From Chenopodium formosanum (Eukaryota > Streptophyta > Magnoliopsida > Caryophyllales > Amaranthaceae): a stretch of 64,000 bases of DNA. Shown piece after piece: positions 35,495-46,300 of this stretch (positions are counted from its first letter, which is position 1; the number at the start of each line of letters is the position of its first letter). The DNA lies in the NCBI GenBank assembly GCA_024500155.1, contig CM044860.1:7426501-7490500 (forward strand), given 5' to 3'. A program made the position numbers and the translations under genes. A model generated the notes under the pieces. It was not told where the DNA came from, made no database searches, and saw only the letters and a program-made list of their open reading frames with translations.

Positions 35495-35749
35495 TTTAGA
35501 ATTTATCTAGGAAACAAGAAAATTATCACATGGAGGAAAATTAAGTTTGTTCGTTGAGATTGATTACACACGTATAAATTCTCAGATTAGATAAGACGAT
35601 ATGGTAAGTGTTGTCAATTAATTGAGCAAATAGACATAGACATGTAATATTAATTAAGGCATCTACAATAGTGTTGGAGGTTTAGGGAATAAGTTTATTT
35701 CTTTGTAATTCGAATTTCGGCCGAATTAATACCTGAACAAGTGGAAGAT
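35495..35749. other. Intergenic, no gene seen
   Basis: Short AT-rich spacer, no recognisable feature. Confidence 0.5.
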
Positions 35750-35960
35750 GTATTTATTTTTTAAAAAGGTGAGAAAATAAACATTAAGTTAGGAAACCCT
35801 TCTCACGAGGGAAATTCCTAAAGTATTAGAAGAAAGGTAAATGAAGTAGAGATTTTACAAACATCAATATTCATACGACTAGTACTAAATTACCTACATG
35901 AGCTGTCCAATTTGGAGTGTGATTTATCTCTCGATAGATATGCTAGATACTCCAATTGCG
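35750..35960 (-). pseudogene. LINE 3'-end relic, RNase H C-terminus
   Basis: Read on the minus strand this gives AANWTAHVGNLV followed by a broken frame and an RNFPRE(K)GF tail, parallel to the better-preserved LINE relic at 36345 (AADWIANVGHLV...RNSPCEEGF). It is the last part of the LINE RNase H domain plus 3' end, ending in an A-rich tail on the minus strand. It is a diverged second copy, with stop codons. Confidence 0.6.
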
Positions 35961-36112
35961 GAAGGAGAAAGCAGGTGTCACATGTATTTTTTTTTTCCAA
36001 AGACAAGATGAAAGACTTTACCGAACCGACACCTCTCATAGGTTAAACTAGCTCAGTTCCGTAGGTCAACACTTGAGAGTAGAAGAGGGAGGTAAGGGGA
36101 TAATCCTCCTAC

Positions 36113-36221
36113 TTTTTTTTTTGTCTTTGGAAAGCCACAAGGGCGAGGGTGAAAATCAATCCCAGGACTCCCTGAAACAGGGAAGGAAGCTCTAATTACT
36201 TGAGCTATCCTTCACTCACTC
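36113..36221 (-). mobile_element. tRNA-derived SINE, copy 4
   Basis: On the minus strand: GAGTGAAGGATAGCTCAAGT, AATTAGAGC, GGGATTGATTTTCACCC, then TGTGGCTTTCCAAAGAC and an A-tail. Diverged from the other copies and without a clear TSD. Confidence 0.75.
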
Positions 36222-36448
36222 CCAAGAAAATGTAGTTGGTATGGTTTGAACTCGTGACCTCTAACCTCAAAGTCACGAAGTGGGTTTCTCAGCACCAACT
36301 CCACCGAGCTTTAATTTGCTTAGTGTGTCGCCTGTACTTTTTTTTTTTTTTTTTTTTTGAGGGTAAGAAAAAAGAAAACATTAGAAACCCCTCCTCGCAA
36401 GGGGAATTCCTAATACAACAAATAAAGGAAATAATAGGGTACAAATAT

Positions 36449-36598
36449 GAGGAAGTACAAAGAGTAATAATGTCCATGTTATCACTAACAAGATGACCTA
36501 CATTTGCGATCCAATCTGCTGCTGAGGAAGTACAAAGAGTAATAATGTCCATGTTATCACTAACAAGATGACCTACATTCGCGATCCAATCTGCTGCT
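36449..36598. repeat. 75-bp tandem duplication inside the LINE relic
   Basis: Two adjacent 75-bp copies, 36449-36523 and 36524-36598, both beginning GAGGAAGTACAAAGAG. I see one difference (TTTGCG versus TTCGCG). They repeat the AADWIANVGHLVSDN-coding segment, so the duplication arose after insertion of the LINE and recently. Confidence 0.9.
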
Positions 36599-36666
36599 CA
36601 GTTTGTTTCTTTGTAAACATGGTTAATATTCCATTGCTAAAACCTTTGAAGAAGATTGAGGATGTC

Positions 36667-38209
36667 CACTACTAGAATCCGGGAAAATAGTGACAATTTT
36701 TCTACGACAGCTAGCAAAACTGTCGTGATTTTTAAATTTTACGACGGTTTTTGTTGTTGTCGCAATATTACGACGGTTTTCTAATCTGTCGCAGATTTAC
36801 GACGGTTTTTGACCAATAAAACTATCGTAATAGACATTAAAAATAATTTAAATTTTTTTTAATATTTACGACAGCTTTAAACTGTCGCAAATTACGACGG
36901 TATACGGGTATTTAAATACCCCAAAATCCCACACCAAACCCTAATAATGTATTGTCCGCCGTTTTATTTCTCCTCTCCCTATCAGTTTCTCCCTCCTCTT
37001 TCATTTCCTTTCTCTTCTCTCTTTCTCAGATCATCTCCCCTCTTCTCCTCCTCTCTTTTTCTTTCTCCTCTCTCTTTCTCGTCCTCCATTCTTTTCTTTC
37101 TCGTACTCCTCTTTCTTTCTTCTTAATGCTGAGGTTTTTTTTAGTCAAATTCATGTTTTTAAGGTTCAAATCGTGATGGTGAGGTTTTTTTAGCCAAATT
37201 CGACCATAAAAATTCCAGATCTGGAGTTTCTATGGTCGAATTTGACCCTTAAAACCCAAAGAAGAGGAAACTTTCAAAGGTATGTTAATTATTTTCGTTC
37301 ATCTTTATTTGATTTTTGTTTAATTTGTTTGATCTTGTTATTTTGTCATTTATTTTCGTTTGATTTTTTGTGGCATTTTTGTTTGAATTTTGTACTATTT
37401 TTGATAATTTCTGTTATTTCATTAACTTTTTTGTTTGATTTATTCTTGGTTTTTGATTATTGATGTATATTTGTATTTCTTATTTGATGTTTGTTATTTT
37501 TATGTATTTTTGTTTTATATTTTAATTTATCTTTGGTTATTATGTTGGGTTTTTTCTTTGATTTTTTTGTTTGTTGGGGTTTAATTTTTAGATCTTAATG
37601 TTTTTTTTGGGTGCAAGGTTAGGGTGTTGTCGGTGGTGGTGCCAATTGGTAAGGGGAAATTGTTGGATTTTAGATTTTTTTTGGTTTAATTTCAAATCTA
37701 GGGTTGTTTATGGGTTTATGTGTTTTCTGGGTTTAATTTGGTGGTTTGGGTGGCGGTGGAAAGTGTGTGGCGGCGCTAGGTGGTTTGTGATGGCGGTTGG
37801 TGGCGGTTACGGGTTACGCGGTTGGGCTATTGTGGATGAAAGGGTTAAATAAGGGATGTGGATGGGTTGAGGGATTTCGTTGTTTTTTTTTTCTTTTTTT
37901 TGCGACGGCTTTTAGCTGTCGTTAAAGTTGGTTTTTGCAACAGTTTTCTTAGCCGTCGTAGTTTGCGACGGTTTTTAGCTGTCGCAGATTAATTATAACG
38001 ACAAAAAATGAAATTGTCGCTGAAATTAGTAAAACCGTCGTAAAAAAAGGTTTAAGACAGTCAAGCTGTCGCAAAAATAAAATTTAACGACAACTGTGAT
38101 TGCGACAAACGGTTAACGACGGTTGACTGTCGCAACTATTTTTTGCGACGGTTTTTGCTATTATTGCGATAAATTTTGGCTGTCGCAAAATAGCTTATTT
38201 CTGGTAGTG
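36667..38209. mobile_element. Non-autonomous CACTA (En/Spm) element
   Basis: Ends are CACTACTAGAATCC at 36667 and, in reverse complement, CACTACCAGAAATAAGC at 38209, with the 3-bp duplication GTC at 36664-36666 and 38210-38212. Both subterminal regions are filled with ACGACGGTTTT / GCGACAG motifs in both orientations, the usual CACTA transposase-binding arrays. No transposase frame remains. The centre (about 36905-37860) holds a promoter-like segment, a pyrimidine-rich leader and an intron-like T-rich tract. Confidence 0.9.
36906..36921 (+). promoter_or_regulatory. Palindromic TATA-like core in the CACTA element
   Basis: GGGTATTTAAATACCC is a perfect 16-bp palindrome containing TATTTAAATA. 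It is followed by a C-rich stretch and a long CT-rich leader, as in plant promoters. It could drive transcription of the element interior; this is inference. Confidence 0.4.
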
Positions 38210-38420
38210 GTCGGTGATGTACTTATTGATGATGAAGAAATGCATATGTTTAACACATACAATATACAACAGAGCAGCAATTTTTATTTTTTTTTTGAGA
38301 CCAGCAAAATGTATAGTTGTTAATTTGCTAGTACTCCTTTTGTTCTTTTTCGTTGGTTTTATCTATTTTTATTTTTACATAGTTATGCATAACATAGCAT
38401 CAATACCTTTTGGATATATA

Positions 38421-39269
38421 CAAGGGCGGAGCTAGGATTTTTAAGTTAGGGGGGCCGATGGTTGAATCAAATCATCAATATATAAATATATAACTTATTA
38501 TTATAATAATGTATTTTTTTATAAATCGCAATTTATGATTATTCATATTAAACAAAATGTCAATAATAAATTACATGTTAAAATTATTGGCAATCTATTT
38601 TCCTATGTATAAAATTGGTGTAAATTCATTTGTTGACTATCAATCACTCACTTTAAAAATTAAAAGTTTCTTTATCATGTTTATACCAATCATGTCATTA
38701 AAAAAAAGGTGATTTATAGACAAATTATTACTAAATAATTAGACAAAAGGAAAAATTTAATTTTTTATACAATAAAGGAGGTAATTTGAATTTTTATACC
38801 ATAAATGTGGTAATTTATTAAATTAAAAAAAAAATACCCGATTGAATACAAGTAGAAAATTGAAGAAATGATTCCTCGAAAAAAAAAAAAAAAGAAGATT
38901 GAAGAAATGAAAAGATAAATCACTTATAGAAGAGTTGAAAAAGTTTAGTATAGAATTTGGGGGAAAAATGGAAAAAAAATGAAATGAAAGATCTACTAAC
39001 TTCACTTAGTAAGATCGTGGGCAAAAAAAAGAATGGAAAAAATAAAATGAATGATCTGCTAATGGCACTTTACTAGGATCGCACCATAGACCAAAGAGAG
39101 TTATTGTAAGCCCACTTACCACTAAGCCACCAACATTTTATCAATATTTATGTGAAATCATTAGTATATATACTAAAAGCCTACAGGAGCCAATTAACAA
39201 AAATAAGGGCCACGTATTTGGGCTACAGGGGTCGGGCCTCTGCCAGCCCCCCCTGTAGCTCCGCCCCTG
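38421..39269. mobile_element. Non-autonomous hAT element
   Basis: Inverted ends CAAGGGCGGAGCTA (38421) and CAGGGGCGGAGCTA (reverse complement, ending at 39269), flanked by the 8-bp duplication GATATATA at 38413-38420 and 39270-39277. The C-tract GCCCCCCCTG next to the right end mirrors GGGGGGCC near the left. The interior is AT-rich without a transposase. It lies about 210 bp from the right end of the CACTA element. Confidence 0.88.
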
Positions 39270-39467
39270 GATATATATTTTTTTTAAAAAACAAAATATA
39301 GTTTGTTGGAACCACACAATTACACAAGCATCACAACGAATCTAATAGAATTCTATATGTTGGATGATACAAGCTTTTTCCTATCAATGGGATTAATCTA
39401 AGTACGTTCCTGGAGTAACATCATCAAATAGAAAGTAGCTAGGAACAAGGGGAGTTGAATTAAATGA

Positions 39468-40538
39468 TGGATACTTTGTCTAAAACCACCTATTAAATAA
39501 CACTTTTTGTCTAAAACCACCCACAATGAAAATTGTTGCCTAACTCCACCCAAATTAAAAATTTTGTTGTCAAATGTCACCTATTACCGGAAATTGGACC
39601 TTGACTAAACTTTTCGGCGTTGACCCTATTATGTGCCTTGCACATGACTTCTTTTTTTTTTCCTTATCTTTTTTCCTCTCTTCTCTCTCCTTATTCTAAA
39701 ACCCATATCCTCTTAATAACTTCATCATTCCATGGCCTGACTCCTAACCTTTCTTCATCTTCTACTCCTCTCACCCTTGTTTGTCTTTAATTTGTTAATC
39801 AATTTCATGTTCTTTGTTTCCTTTTTGCCCCAAATCAAAGGAACCCAATTCTTTAAATTAAATAAGCAACAAATGAATTCGTATTCTGCCATCATCACCA
39901 CCATAGGCGACCATACAAAAACATCATCGGCAGGAGCTACTTGGTTGGTCATGGCTGCCATGGAAATCGTTGCTGATCGTTTGTAGATCTAGGGTTTGCG
40001 TCGTGGTTCAATTTCGAGAGAAAAAAAAACAAGGGGTACAATCATTTGAGTAATTGATTTTCCATTAAAGCGTACCTCGAGCTCTAAGTTCTCCATCGAA
40101 GCCACCTCTATTTCAGGGTGGGGCTAATTTTCGAGTAAGGCTGTGGCATGGGTAATGGGTAGGTGGGGTTGATTTTGTTTAGGTGACATGTTTTATCGAG
40201 GTGGGATACAAACTAGGGATAATTCAAAGGGTGTTGTTCCTATCCAACAATGGGCGATAAGAATTTTAGAACTTAAGAAGTAAAAATGGAGATTGAAGAG
40301 AGAACAGGGAAGAAGAGAGGGAACCCAAAAATATCGAAGGAAACAAAAAGAAAGAAGGGGGAGGAGGGTCATTAGAAATCACGTGCAAGTCACGTGCCCC
40401 AAGTCAATGTCGGAATGTTGAATCAGGTGGTCATTGACAAGAAAAATTTAAATTTGGGTGGTGTTGGATAATATATTTTTAAGTGGGTGGTTTTTGACAA
40501 AAAATTGTTTTTAACGGGTGATTTTGGACAAATATTCC
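39468..40538. mobile_element. MULE-like element with about 120-bp TIRs
   Basis: The left arm (39468-39590) contains repeated TTTGTCTAAAACCACC and AACTCCACCCAAATT; the right arm (about 40420-40538) is its diverged reverse complement, with GGGTGGTTTTTGACAAAAAA and TTTGTCC. AATGAT directly abuts both outer ends (39462-39467, 40539-40544); this 6-bp match may be part of a decayed longer TSD. The interior has no supported gene, though it includes a CT-rich leader-like tract. Confidence 0.7.
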
Positions 40539-40628
40539 AATGATATTACAACAAATCAACAACTGGATCGGACTTTTACACTATTCATCACGCTTGTTTG
40601 ACAACATATTATGATTTATATAAAATAT

Positions 40629-41596
40629 GAGGAAATCCAAATTGATATCCTATATCAACAAAATTCGTTGATATAGGGGCGGCGTTGCCATTTCACTCAT
40701 TAAATGAAGGTCAAATGTGGAAGAAAGTAGAAAACCCCTTGAACCCCGTTTTATGTTTAACGTTTTCAGATGTGGGGTCTTTACCTTCTTCCAAACCATT
40801 AATTGTCTTCATCTTTGTCATGAGAGAGAAACAAAAAAGCAAGCTCACATAGTACATGAAAATGGCGAAATCGAAAAGCACGAACAACTTCAATGGAGAA
40901 GGAAGCAAACCTTGCCCTTAAGGGTTAACCATGCCCCAATTTCTCTAATTTTTCTAGGGTTATTCGTTTAATTCCACGGCGAAGCCGTCGGAAATTTGTC
41001 GCCGGAAAGGTGAAAGAGGGTGAAGAAGATAGGGGATGGAGGGAGAAATTATGCAGAGCAAGACAGAAAACAATGGAGGAGTGAAACACCTACAATTTGG
41101 GGCTAATTATACCCTTAGTTTCTCCATTTTTCTTAGGGTTTTAGTTAAATTCGGCGGCAAAGCCGGCGGAAATAGCAGTGTTTGAGCTGAGAATAACATC
41201 TTGTACTTTGAGTATGGAGGCGCGTCAGGTTGATGAGCAATTGGGTGTGACGGTGGTCAGTGGAAATTAATGAGGCAGAGGAGAGAGAATGCTTGTGAAG
41301 GAGAGAGGTGGGTCTTCAATTTCGGCTTCGTTCCTCCATTGTCAAAGGAATTTGGTCTTTTCTTTTGGCTTTGTTCCTCCATCGTCAAAGGAAGAAAGAT
41401 GGGATTGTGGGTCTTCTGGTTTCTTTCCTCCATTGTTTGTCAAAAGGAGAGAGGTGGGGACAACAGTCAATAACGGGGTCCAACTCAGTAGAATTATTAA
41501 ACAATTAATATATTCCAAAAAACAGCTCTTATAATTTCGAAAATGCCATTATATCAACAACTTTCGTTGATATACGATATCAATGGGGACTGCCTC
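40629..41596. mobile_element. MULE-type element with 9-bp TSD
   Basis: Ends GAGGAAATCC at 40629 and, in reverse complement, GAGGCAGTCC at 41596, continuing as ATTGATATC(C/G)TATATCAAC over about 55 bp. The 9-bp duplication ATAAAATAT flanks it (40620-40628 and 41597-41605). Each arm carries its own small palindrome around TATATCAAC/GTTGATATA. The interior holds two diverged copies of a block with CTAGGGTT or TTAGGGTT followed by GGCG(A/G)AGCCG, and three copies of a TTCCTCCATTGTCAAAGGA-like unit. Several overlapping short frames run through these repeats but show no domain. Confidence 0.82.
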
Positions 41597-41808
41597 ATAA
41601 AATATGGTCACGTTGAATCTTGTTGGATTTGTCTCATAAAATACTTTCACAATATCAACATTTTATAATTTTTACCGTTATATAATTATAGATATTTAGC
41701 ATATAAAATGTGCTTTGAGTTGCGTAATTTCATCCTTGTTGCAATATTTGTGGAGTAGAGAAAGTTTAGGGAAAAAGTACTTTACTTATGAATTACGGAG
41801 TAAATGAT

Positions 41809-41913
41809 TTTTTTTGGTGTTTAGAGAGCCACAAGGGCGGAGGTGAGAATCAATCCCAGGATCTCCTGAAATTGGGAGGGAAGATCTAACCAGTTAAACT
41901 ATCCCTCACTCTC
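41809..41913 (-). mobile_element. tRNA-derived SINE, copy 5
   Basis: On the minus strand: GAGAGTGAGGGATAGTTTAA, GGGATTGATTCTCACCTCC, TGTGGCTCTCTAAACACC and a short A-tail. A perfect 17-bp duplication ATTACGGAGTAAATGAT flanks it at 41792-41808 and 41914-41930. The perfect TSD makes it the youngest-looking copy in the window. Confidence 0.9.
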
Positions 41914-41930
41914 ATTACGGAGTAAATGAT

Positions 41931-43354
41931 AATATGACATGTTTATTGTTACCATACCTATGACTCGATGAGATAGATGGCATAGACTGATAAACCTGAT
42001 CAAATCAAGTATGGCTTGAAGAAGACCCATGTTTGGACAAAGTTTTTAGAACTAAATTTCAAGCTTCCAAAAAACAAAAAACAAAAAAAAAAAAAAAACA
42101 GGTTTGGATAACTTGAAAAATCCATTTTCCTACCTCATTAAAATTACTTATGAGATAATTCTTATGAATAGTGTTTGAACAACTATATCCTCTAAAATGT
42201 TTGTTTACTTATTTGCTCTCATTAATGTTAATTGTCTCTTTTTTAAACTCGCGAACATAGTGTGTGGACATTTATACCTTAAAAAATACTTTCTCATTAA
42301 TGTTGCTAACAACGAAGTTTTTGACATAACATCAAACTGAAATAGCTAATCGGATATGGCTAACTATGACACGCACATAAGATCACGCGTGTTAACCACC
42401 TTAATTTAGTTAAATTTTGATTCGGCTTGAAAATCCTGTTATCTTTACCCTGAAATAAAGGGTTTGGACACGACTGCTAAACGGGCCGAAATTTTTGGAC
42501 AAAGCCCGGGCTGCTCCGCGATCGGACTCAGGCCGAGTCCAGCCATTTTTTAGTTCTCCTGATGTCGGCCAGCCCACACAGTTATTGCACCAATTGTCCC
42601 TTGGAGCCCTCCACGAGGCCAAGGGGTGGTTGAGGCAGAATAGCAGATCTGTTTTTTTTTTTTGACAAGTACCCCACAAAAAACCAACATCAAACAAAAA
42701 CAATTCCATCAGAAAAGTAATCAAAGTAAAAATCTCACGAGCCAAATCCAATCAACCGGAATAACCCATTTCTCCGGTCGAATTCCGCCATTTTTTTCCG
42801 GCGAATTTCTTCAAATTACAGACACCCATTTGCAATATTCAGATCTCCAACCACCTTAAACAGTCAATAATGTAGTCACTCATTTAACTTTCTAGTCCCT
42901 TTCAACTTTGACTATTTAATTGAAATGTAGATTCAGATGATAATTATTTATTTGTTTTTTATGTACTTTCATCTTAATTCCTAATTCCAACAATTATATT
43001 CTACAAAAGATGCTGAATTTCTTGAGAATCACACCTCATGTTCTACTGTATTATTATTTGCTAACACAGAATCTTAATTTCCAGTTCACACTGACTTTTT
43101 TCTTCATTTGCGTATTTATGAATACTAAAAGAATATTTATTTTTTAGATAATCTTTTTTCTCTCTATTGTATTTTAGTTTAATTCAATAAAATTTCTAAA
43201 AGGGTACTCTAGTTTGGTGATATTTTGGACCAATTGTTGATTTCCATTTCTGAAATTTTATATAATTTGGTATAAAGCCTTGAATTTTAGTCTTTGTGAA
43301 TTGGTAAAGATTCAGTTTTGATTTTTTTTTTTTTTAAATTGTTTAAATTGCAGA
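41931..43354. promoter_or_regulatory. 5' flank of IPK1 with a GC-rich block
   Basis: About 1.4 kb upstream of the IPK1 start codon. The base composition jumps in 42470-42650, where the minus strand reads WTRPESDRGAARALSKNFGP; this looks like a fragment of a repeated plant sequence that I cannot name. From about 42660 a CA-rich leader-like stretch begins. An acceptor-like TTTAAATTGCAG directly before A-ATG at 43355 suggests a 5' UTR intron, so the transcript may start near 42650-42850. Confidence 0.5.
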
Positions 43355-46300
43355 ATGAAGGTAGTTTTGGAGAAAAAAGATGCAGGTGATTGGTGTTACA
43401 GAGGGGAAGGAGCAATTAATTTAGTTCTTGCATACTCTGGATCATCCCCTACCTTTGTATGTTTTTTTATAAACTTTTTTGATTCCTGCACTTTTAATGT
43501 ATTGCATGTTATTTTAATGGCTTATTATCTTTATATCTGATTCACTTTCCAATTTTAAGCTTCATCTGAACTGAATTTCACTTTTTACTGTTTTCTTCTA
43601 TGTCTTGTTAAATTCTGTTCTTTATTCTCTTCAAAATTGATATACTGCTCAAATTGGAATTGTATTACAGTAGTTTTTAAATTAATCCATCTTGCCTAAC
43701 TTCAATAGGCTATATCTGATTTGTAGCTGATAATTTGATGCTTTATAGATATGACAAGAACAAAAATCTTAATGTTGTGTCCATAAGGCTGAGTGTGTGT
43801 TCAATTCACTTGGGTTTTAATATATTTGAATTTATCCGAACATGACTGAACTTATTAAAACTTTTATTGGTTGTAAATGAACTTTGATAGTCCTTATTTT
43901 CCCAAACTTAACTGAATTGAACTAATTTGAACTTATATTTCCTGATATTGTCTTATCTAAACTTACTAATTTGTTTAACCCTTGTAAGAATTTACTTTTT
44001 CCAAAAGTGGAAATAATGTGAACAAAACAGATAATTGGATGGCCGTTGGCTGTTGTTGAGCATTATTGCTAATGTGCATTCTTGTTGGACTGTATGTGAA
44101 TTACTTCCAGTTGCTGATCAGTTTCCCCCCTTGTGCAGAGTGGGAAAATAATACGGGTGCCAAAGGTCCCGAGGAATGGGTCAATAAAAGAGACCGAACG
44201 CTCGGTTTTGTCCGAGCATGAATGCAGCTTATGGAAAGATGTAGCAGATATTGTTACATCCCCAAACAAGGAGGTTGCTGAGCAGATGTATGTGCAATGT
44301 GTGATGATCCCACTGTTAGGATCAGAGTTTGTTGATCCTGGGGTATGTTGACTTGTGACTATTGTCTATTGTTAGTGTATTTGGCACATGTGTAATTGAG
44401 TCTGTCTATGTCCTGTTTGTCAGGTCAAAAACCTTCTTACAACTCAAGTTGGTGATATTGCTATATTAAAGGCCGTCACTAATGTTGTCAGGAAGAGTAT
44501 TATGTCGATTTGTTATGTATGGAAATTCTGTGGTGGTGTGTTAGACTCTAAAGTCTACATGAGACTGTGCTTATCTTAGAGTAGAGTTACACTAGCGTCT
44601 GTTTTAAAGCATATCGAAGAATAAAACGAAGAAGGAAAATGAGTGATGAGTCTAATGACAATCACCTGTAAGGCTGTAAGGGATAAAGAAGTTCCAAATG
44701 CTAGTTATTTTTTTTATTTATTATTATTTTTATTAAAATCTGGCTTAAGTTTGTTGCATAATCAGGTAATAACTCAATTTCGCTAAGGTATACGGTTTTG
44801 CAAAGACTGCTTAAACTTGAGGAGTTGAGGCCATTTTTTCTATCCTCATTTTTTTATAATTACATATTCAAATCGACTGTAGACTGTAGAGGATGTGATT
44901 ATATAATTTTCTCTATGTCATTATCATGCTTTTGATCTACCATCATCCTTCACTACAACACTTAAATCAGCTATGAAAAATATCTTGATGTTAAGGTTTT
45001 GTAACCTTACACAAATGTGCATCAAATGTGTACAACTTCTCTTGGGACAGTATTGTGATCCGCTCATTTTAAGACTCAGTAAATTGTAGAAGCGCTGATA
45101 AAATCTTGGTTTTTGCAAACTTGCAGGTAAAGATTCTTGTATCAAGGGAATTTCTGGAATTGGTTGAAAGAAATGTTCTCTCCCAGCGCCCTGGTTGGAG
45201 AGTTAGTGCTGCCCATGTGGATTGCGGTGCTGATTCTGTGCTGCTAATGTCAGATCATTCAGTATTCCCCCAAGGTGAATAGCACTAGAAAACAATTTAG
45301 CTTCTCCATTTCTTTTTGAAATTTACACCGACCCGAGTTTCCCTTATGTAGCAAGGTCAGAAAAGTAGCCCTTACCCGAGTTTCAATTTAGATACAATCG
45401 TATTCCTGTCTGGTGTTACATTGATGAATGCAATGATTATATGTAGCCTTAGTCTATATCATGTTGCTACTTGTTTGACAGAGGAAGGGATATGACGATT
45501 TATGTTATGACTTTCAGAAAACATGAGTTTATACGTTTTTATACAAGTAATTTGTCAAATAAATTTGAGATTTAGATATGGTATTTGATTATGAATCCAG
45601 TAGGTTATAGCTTGCTAGGGTTTTAGATGTTATAAATCCTTCTGATTGCTTCTTCCAATTCAGAATAGTTTGAAAACTTTGATTTTATTTCACTGACTTT
45701 TGTCTTTGTAAGTTTGTTCGTTCTTGTCATGGGGCAGACATTGTGCTTATTTTGTTTGTGTTTTTGTTTTTTTTTTGTGTGTTTTTTTTTTTTTTTTTTG
45801 TTTTTCCTTCCTTAGCTTTTTATTTATTTATTTTTAATAAAAAAAAGTGACCACTCATTGCTTGCTTTGAATTACCTTATTGATCATTCTGTTTGGTTTT
45901 CTTGTAGGCACATCTAAAGGAAAACCATGCCTGTCCGTGGAAATTAAGGTGGTTTAAATTTCATATGACAGTTTTCATTTTAATGACTAATAAATTAGAT
46001 TTCATTCTCAATTAACTGACCCAAATCAGTAAAAATCTGATCTTATTATCTAATAAGAACTCTATTGTCTCCCATGAGCAGCCCAAGTGGGGATTTCTTC
46101 CATCTTCGAGCTTTATAGCTGATGAAAATGCCATCAAGAAGAATGTATCTCGTTTTAAAATGCACCAAGTCCTTAAATTGCAACAACAAAAGGTGACCCT
46201 CATTAATTCTCTTTGCATGATCTCTATTCAAAGAGATGTAATCAAATAGTGATATTTTTGCATATGCAATGTGCCAATAGATAAATGCCATTACTTTTTA

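Larger units (their letters stand above)
36343..38300 (-). pseudogene. LINE relic (RNase H end) split by a CACTA element
   Basis: On the minus strand, sequence from about 38290 to 38210 reads AALLYIVCVKHMHFFIINKY, then ITD across the CACTA target site into ILNLLQRF, stop, QWNINHVYKETN, stop, AADWIANVGHLVSDNMDI. This is the C-terminal RNase H domain of a plant L1 LINE, closed by a poly(A) tail (T-run 36340-36358 on the plus strand). Two stop codons and 5' truncation show it is dead. Removing the 1543-bp CACTA element with one copy of GTC leaves the frame continuous, which supports both calls. Confidence 0.75.

Noticed and set aside
36952..37176. Ser/Leu/Phe-rich short frame
   Set aside because: Translation of a pyrimidine-rich leader inside the CACTA element; low complexity.
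42410..42751. 113-codon minus-strand protein
   Set aside because: Not supported as a gene: it crosses into the IPK1 leader region, and only the GC-rich part looks like a repeated fragment, which is reported as a finding.
44424..44500. Extra IPK1 exon after CAG at 44421-44423
   Set aside because: It would read VKNLLTTQVGDIAI and breaks the conserved protein; exon 2 joins in phase to VKILVSREF at 45127, which matches the family.
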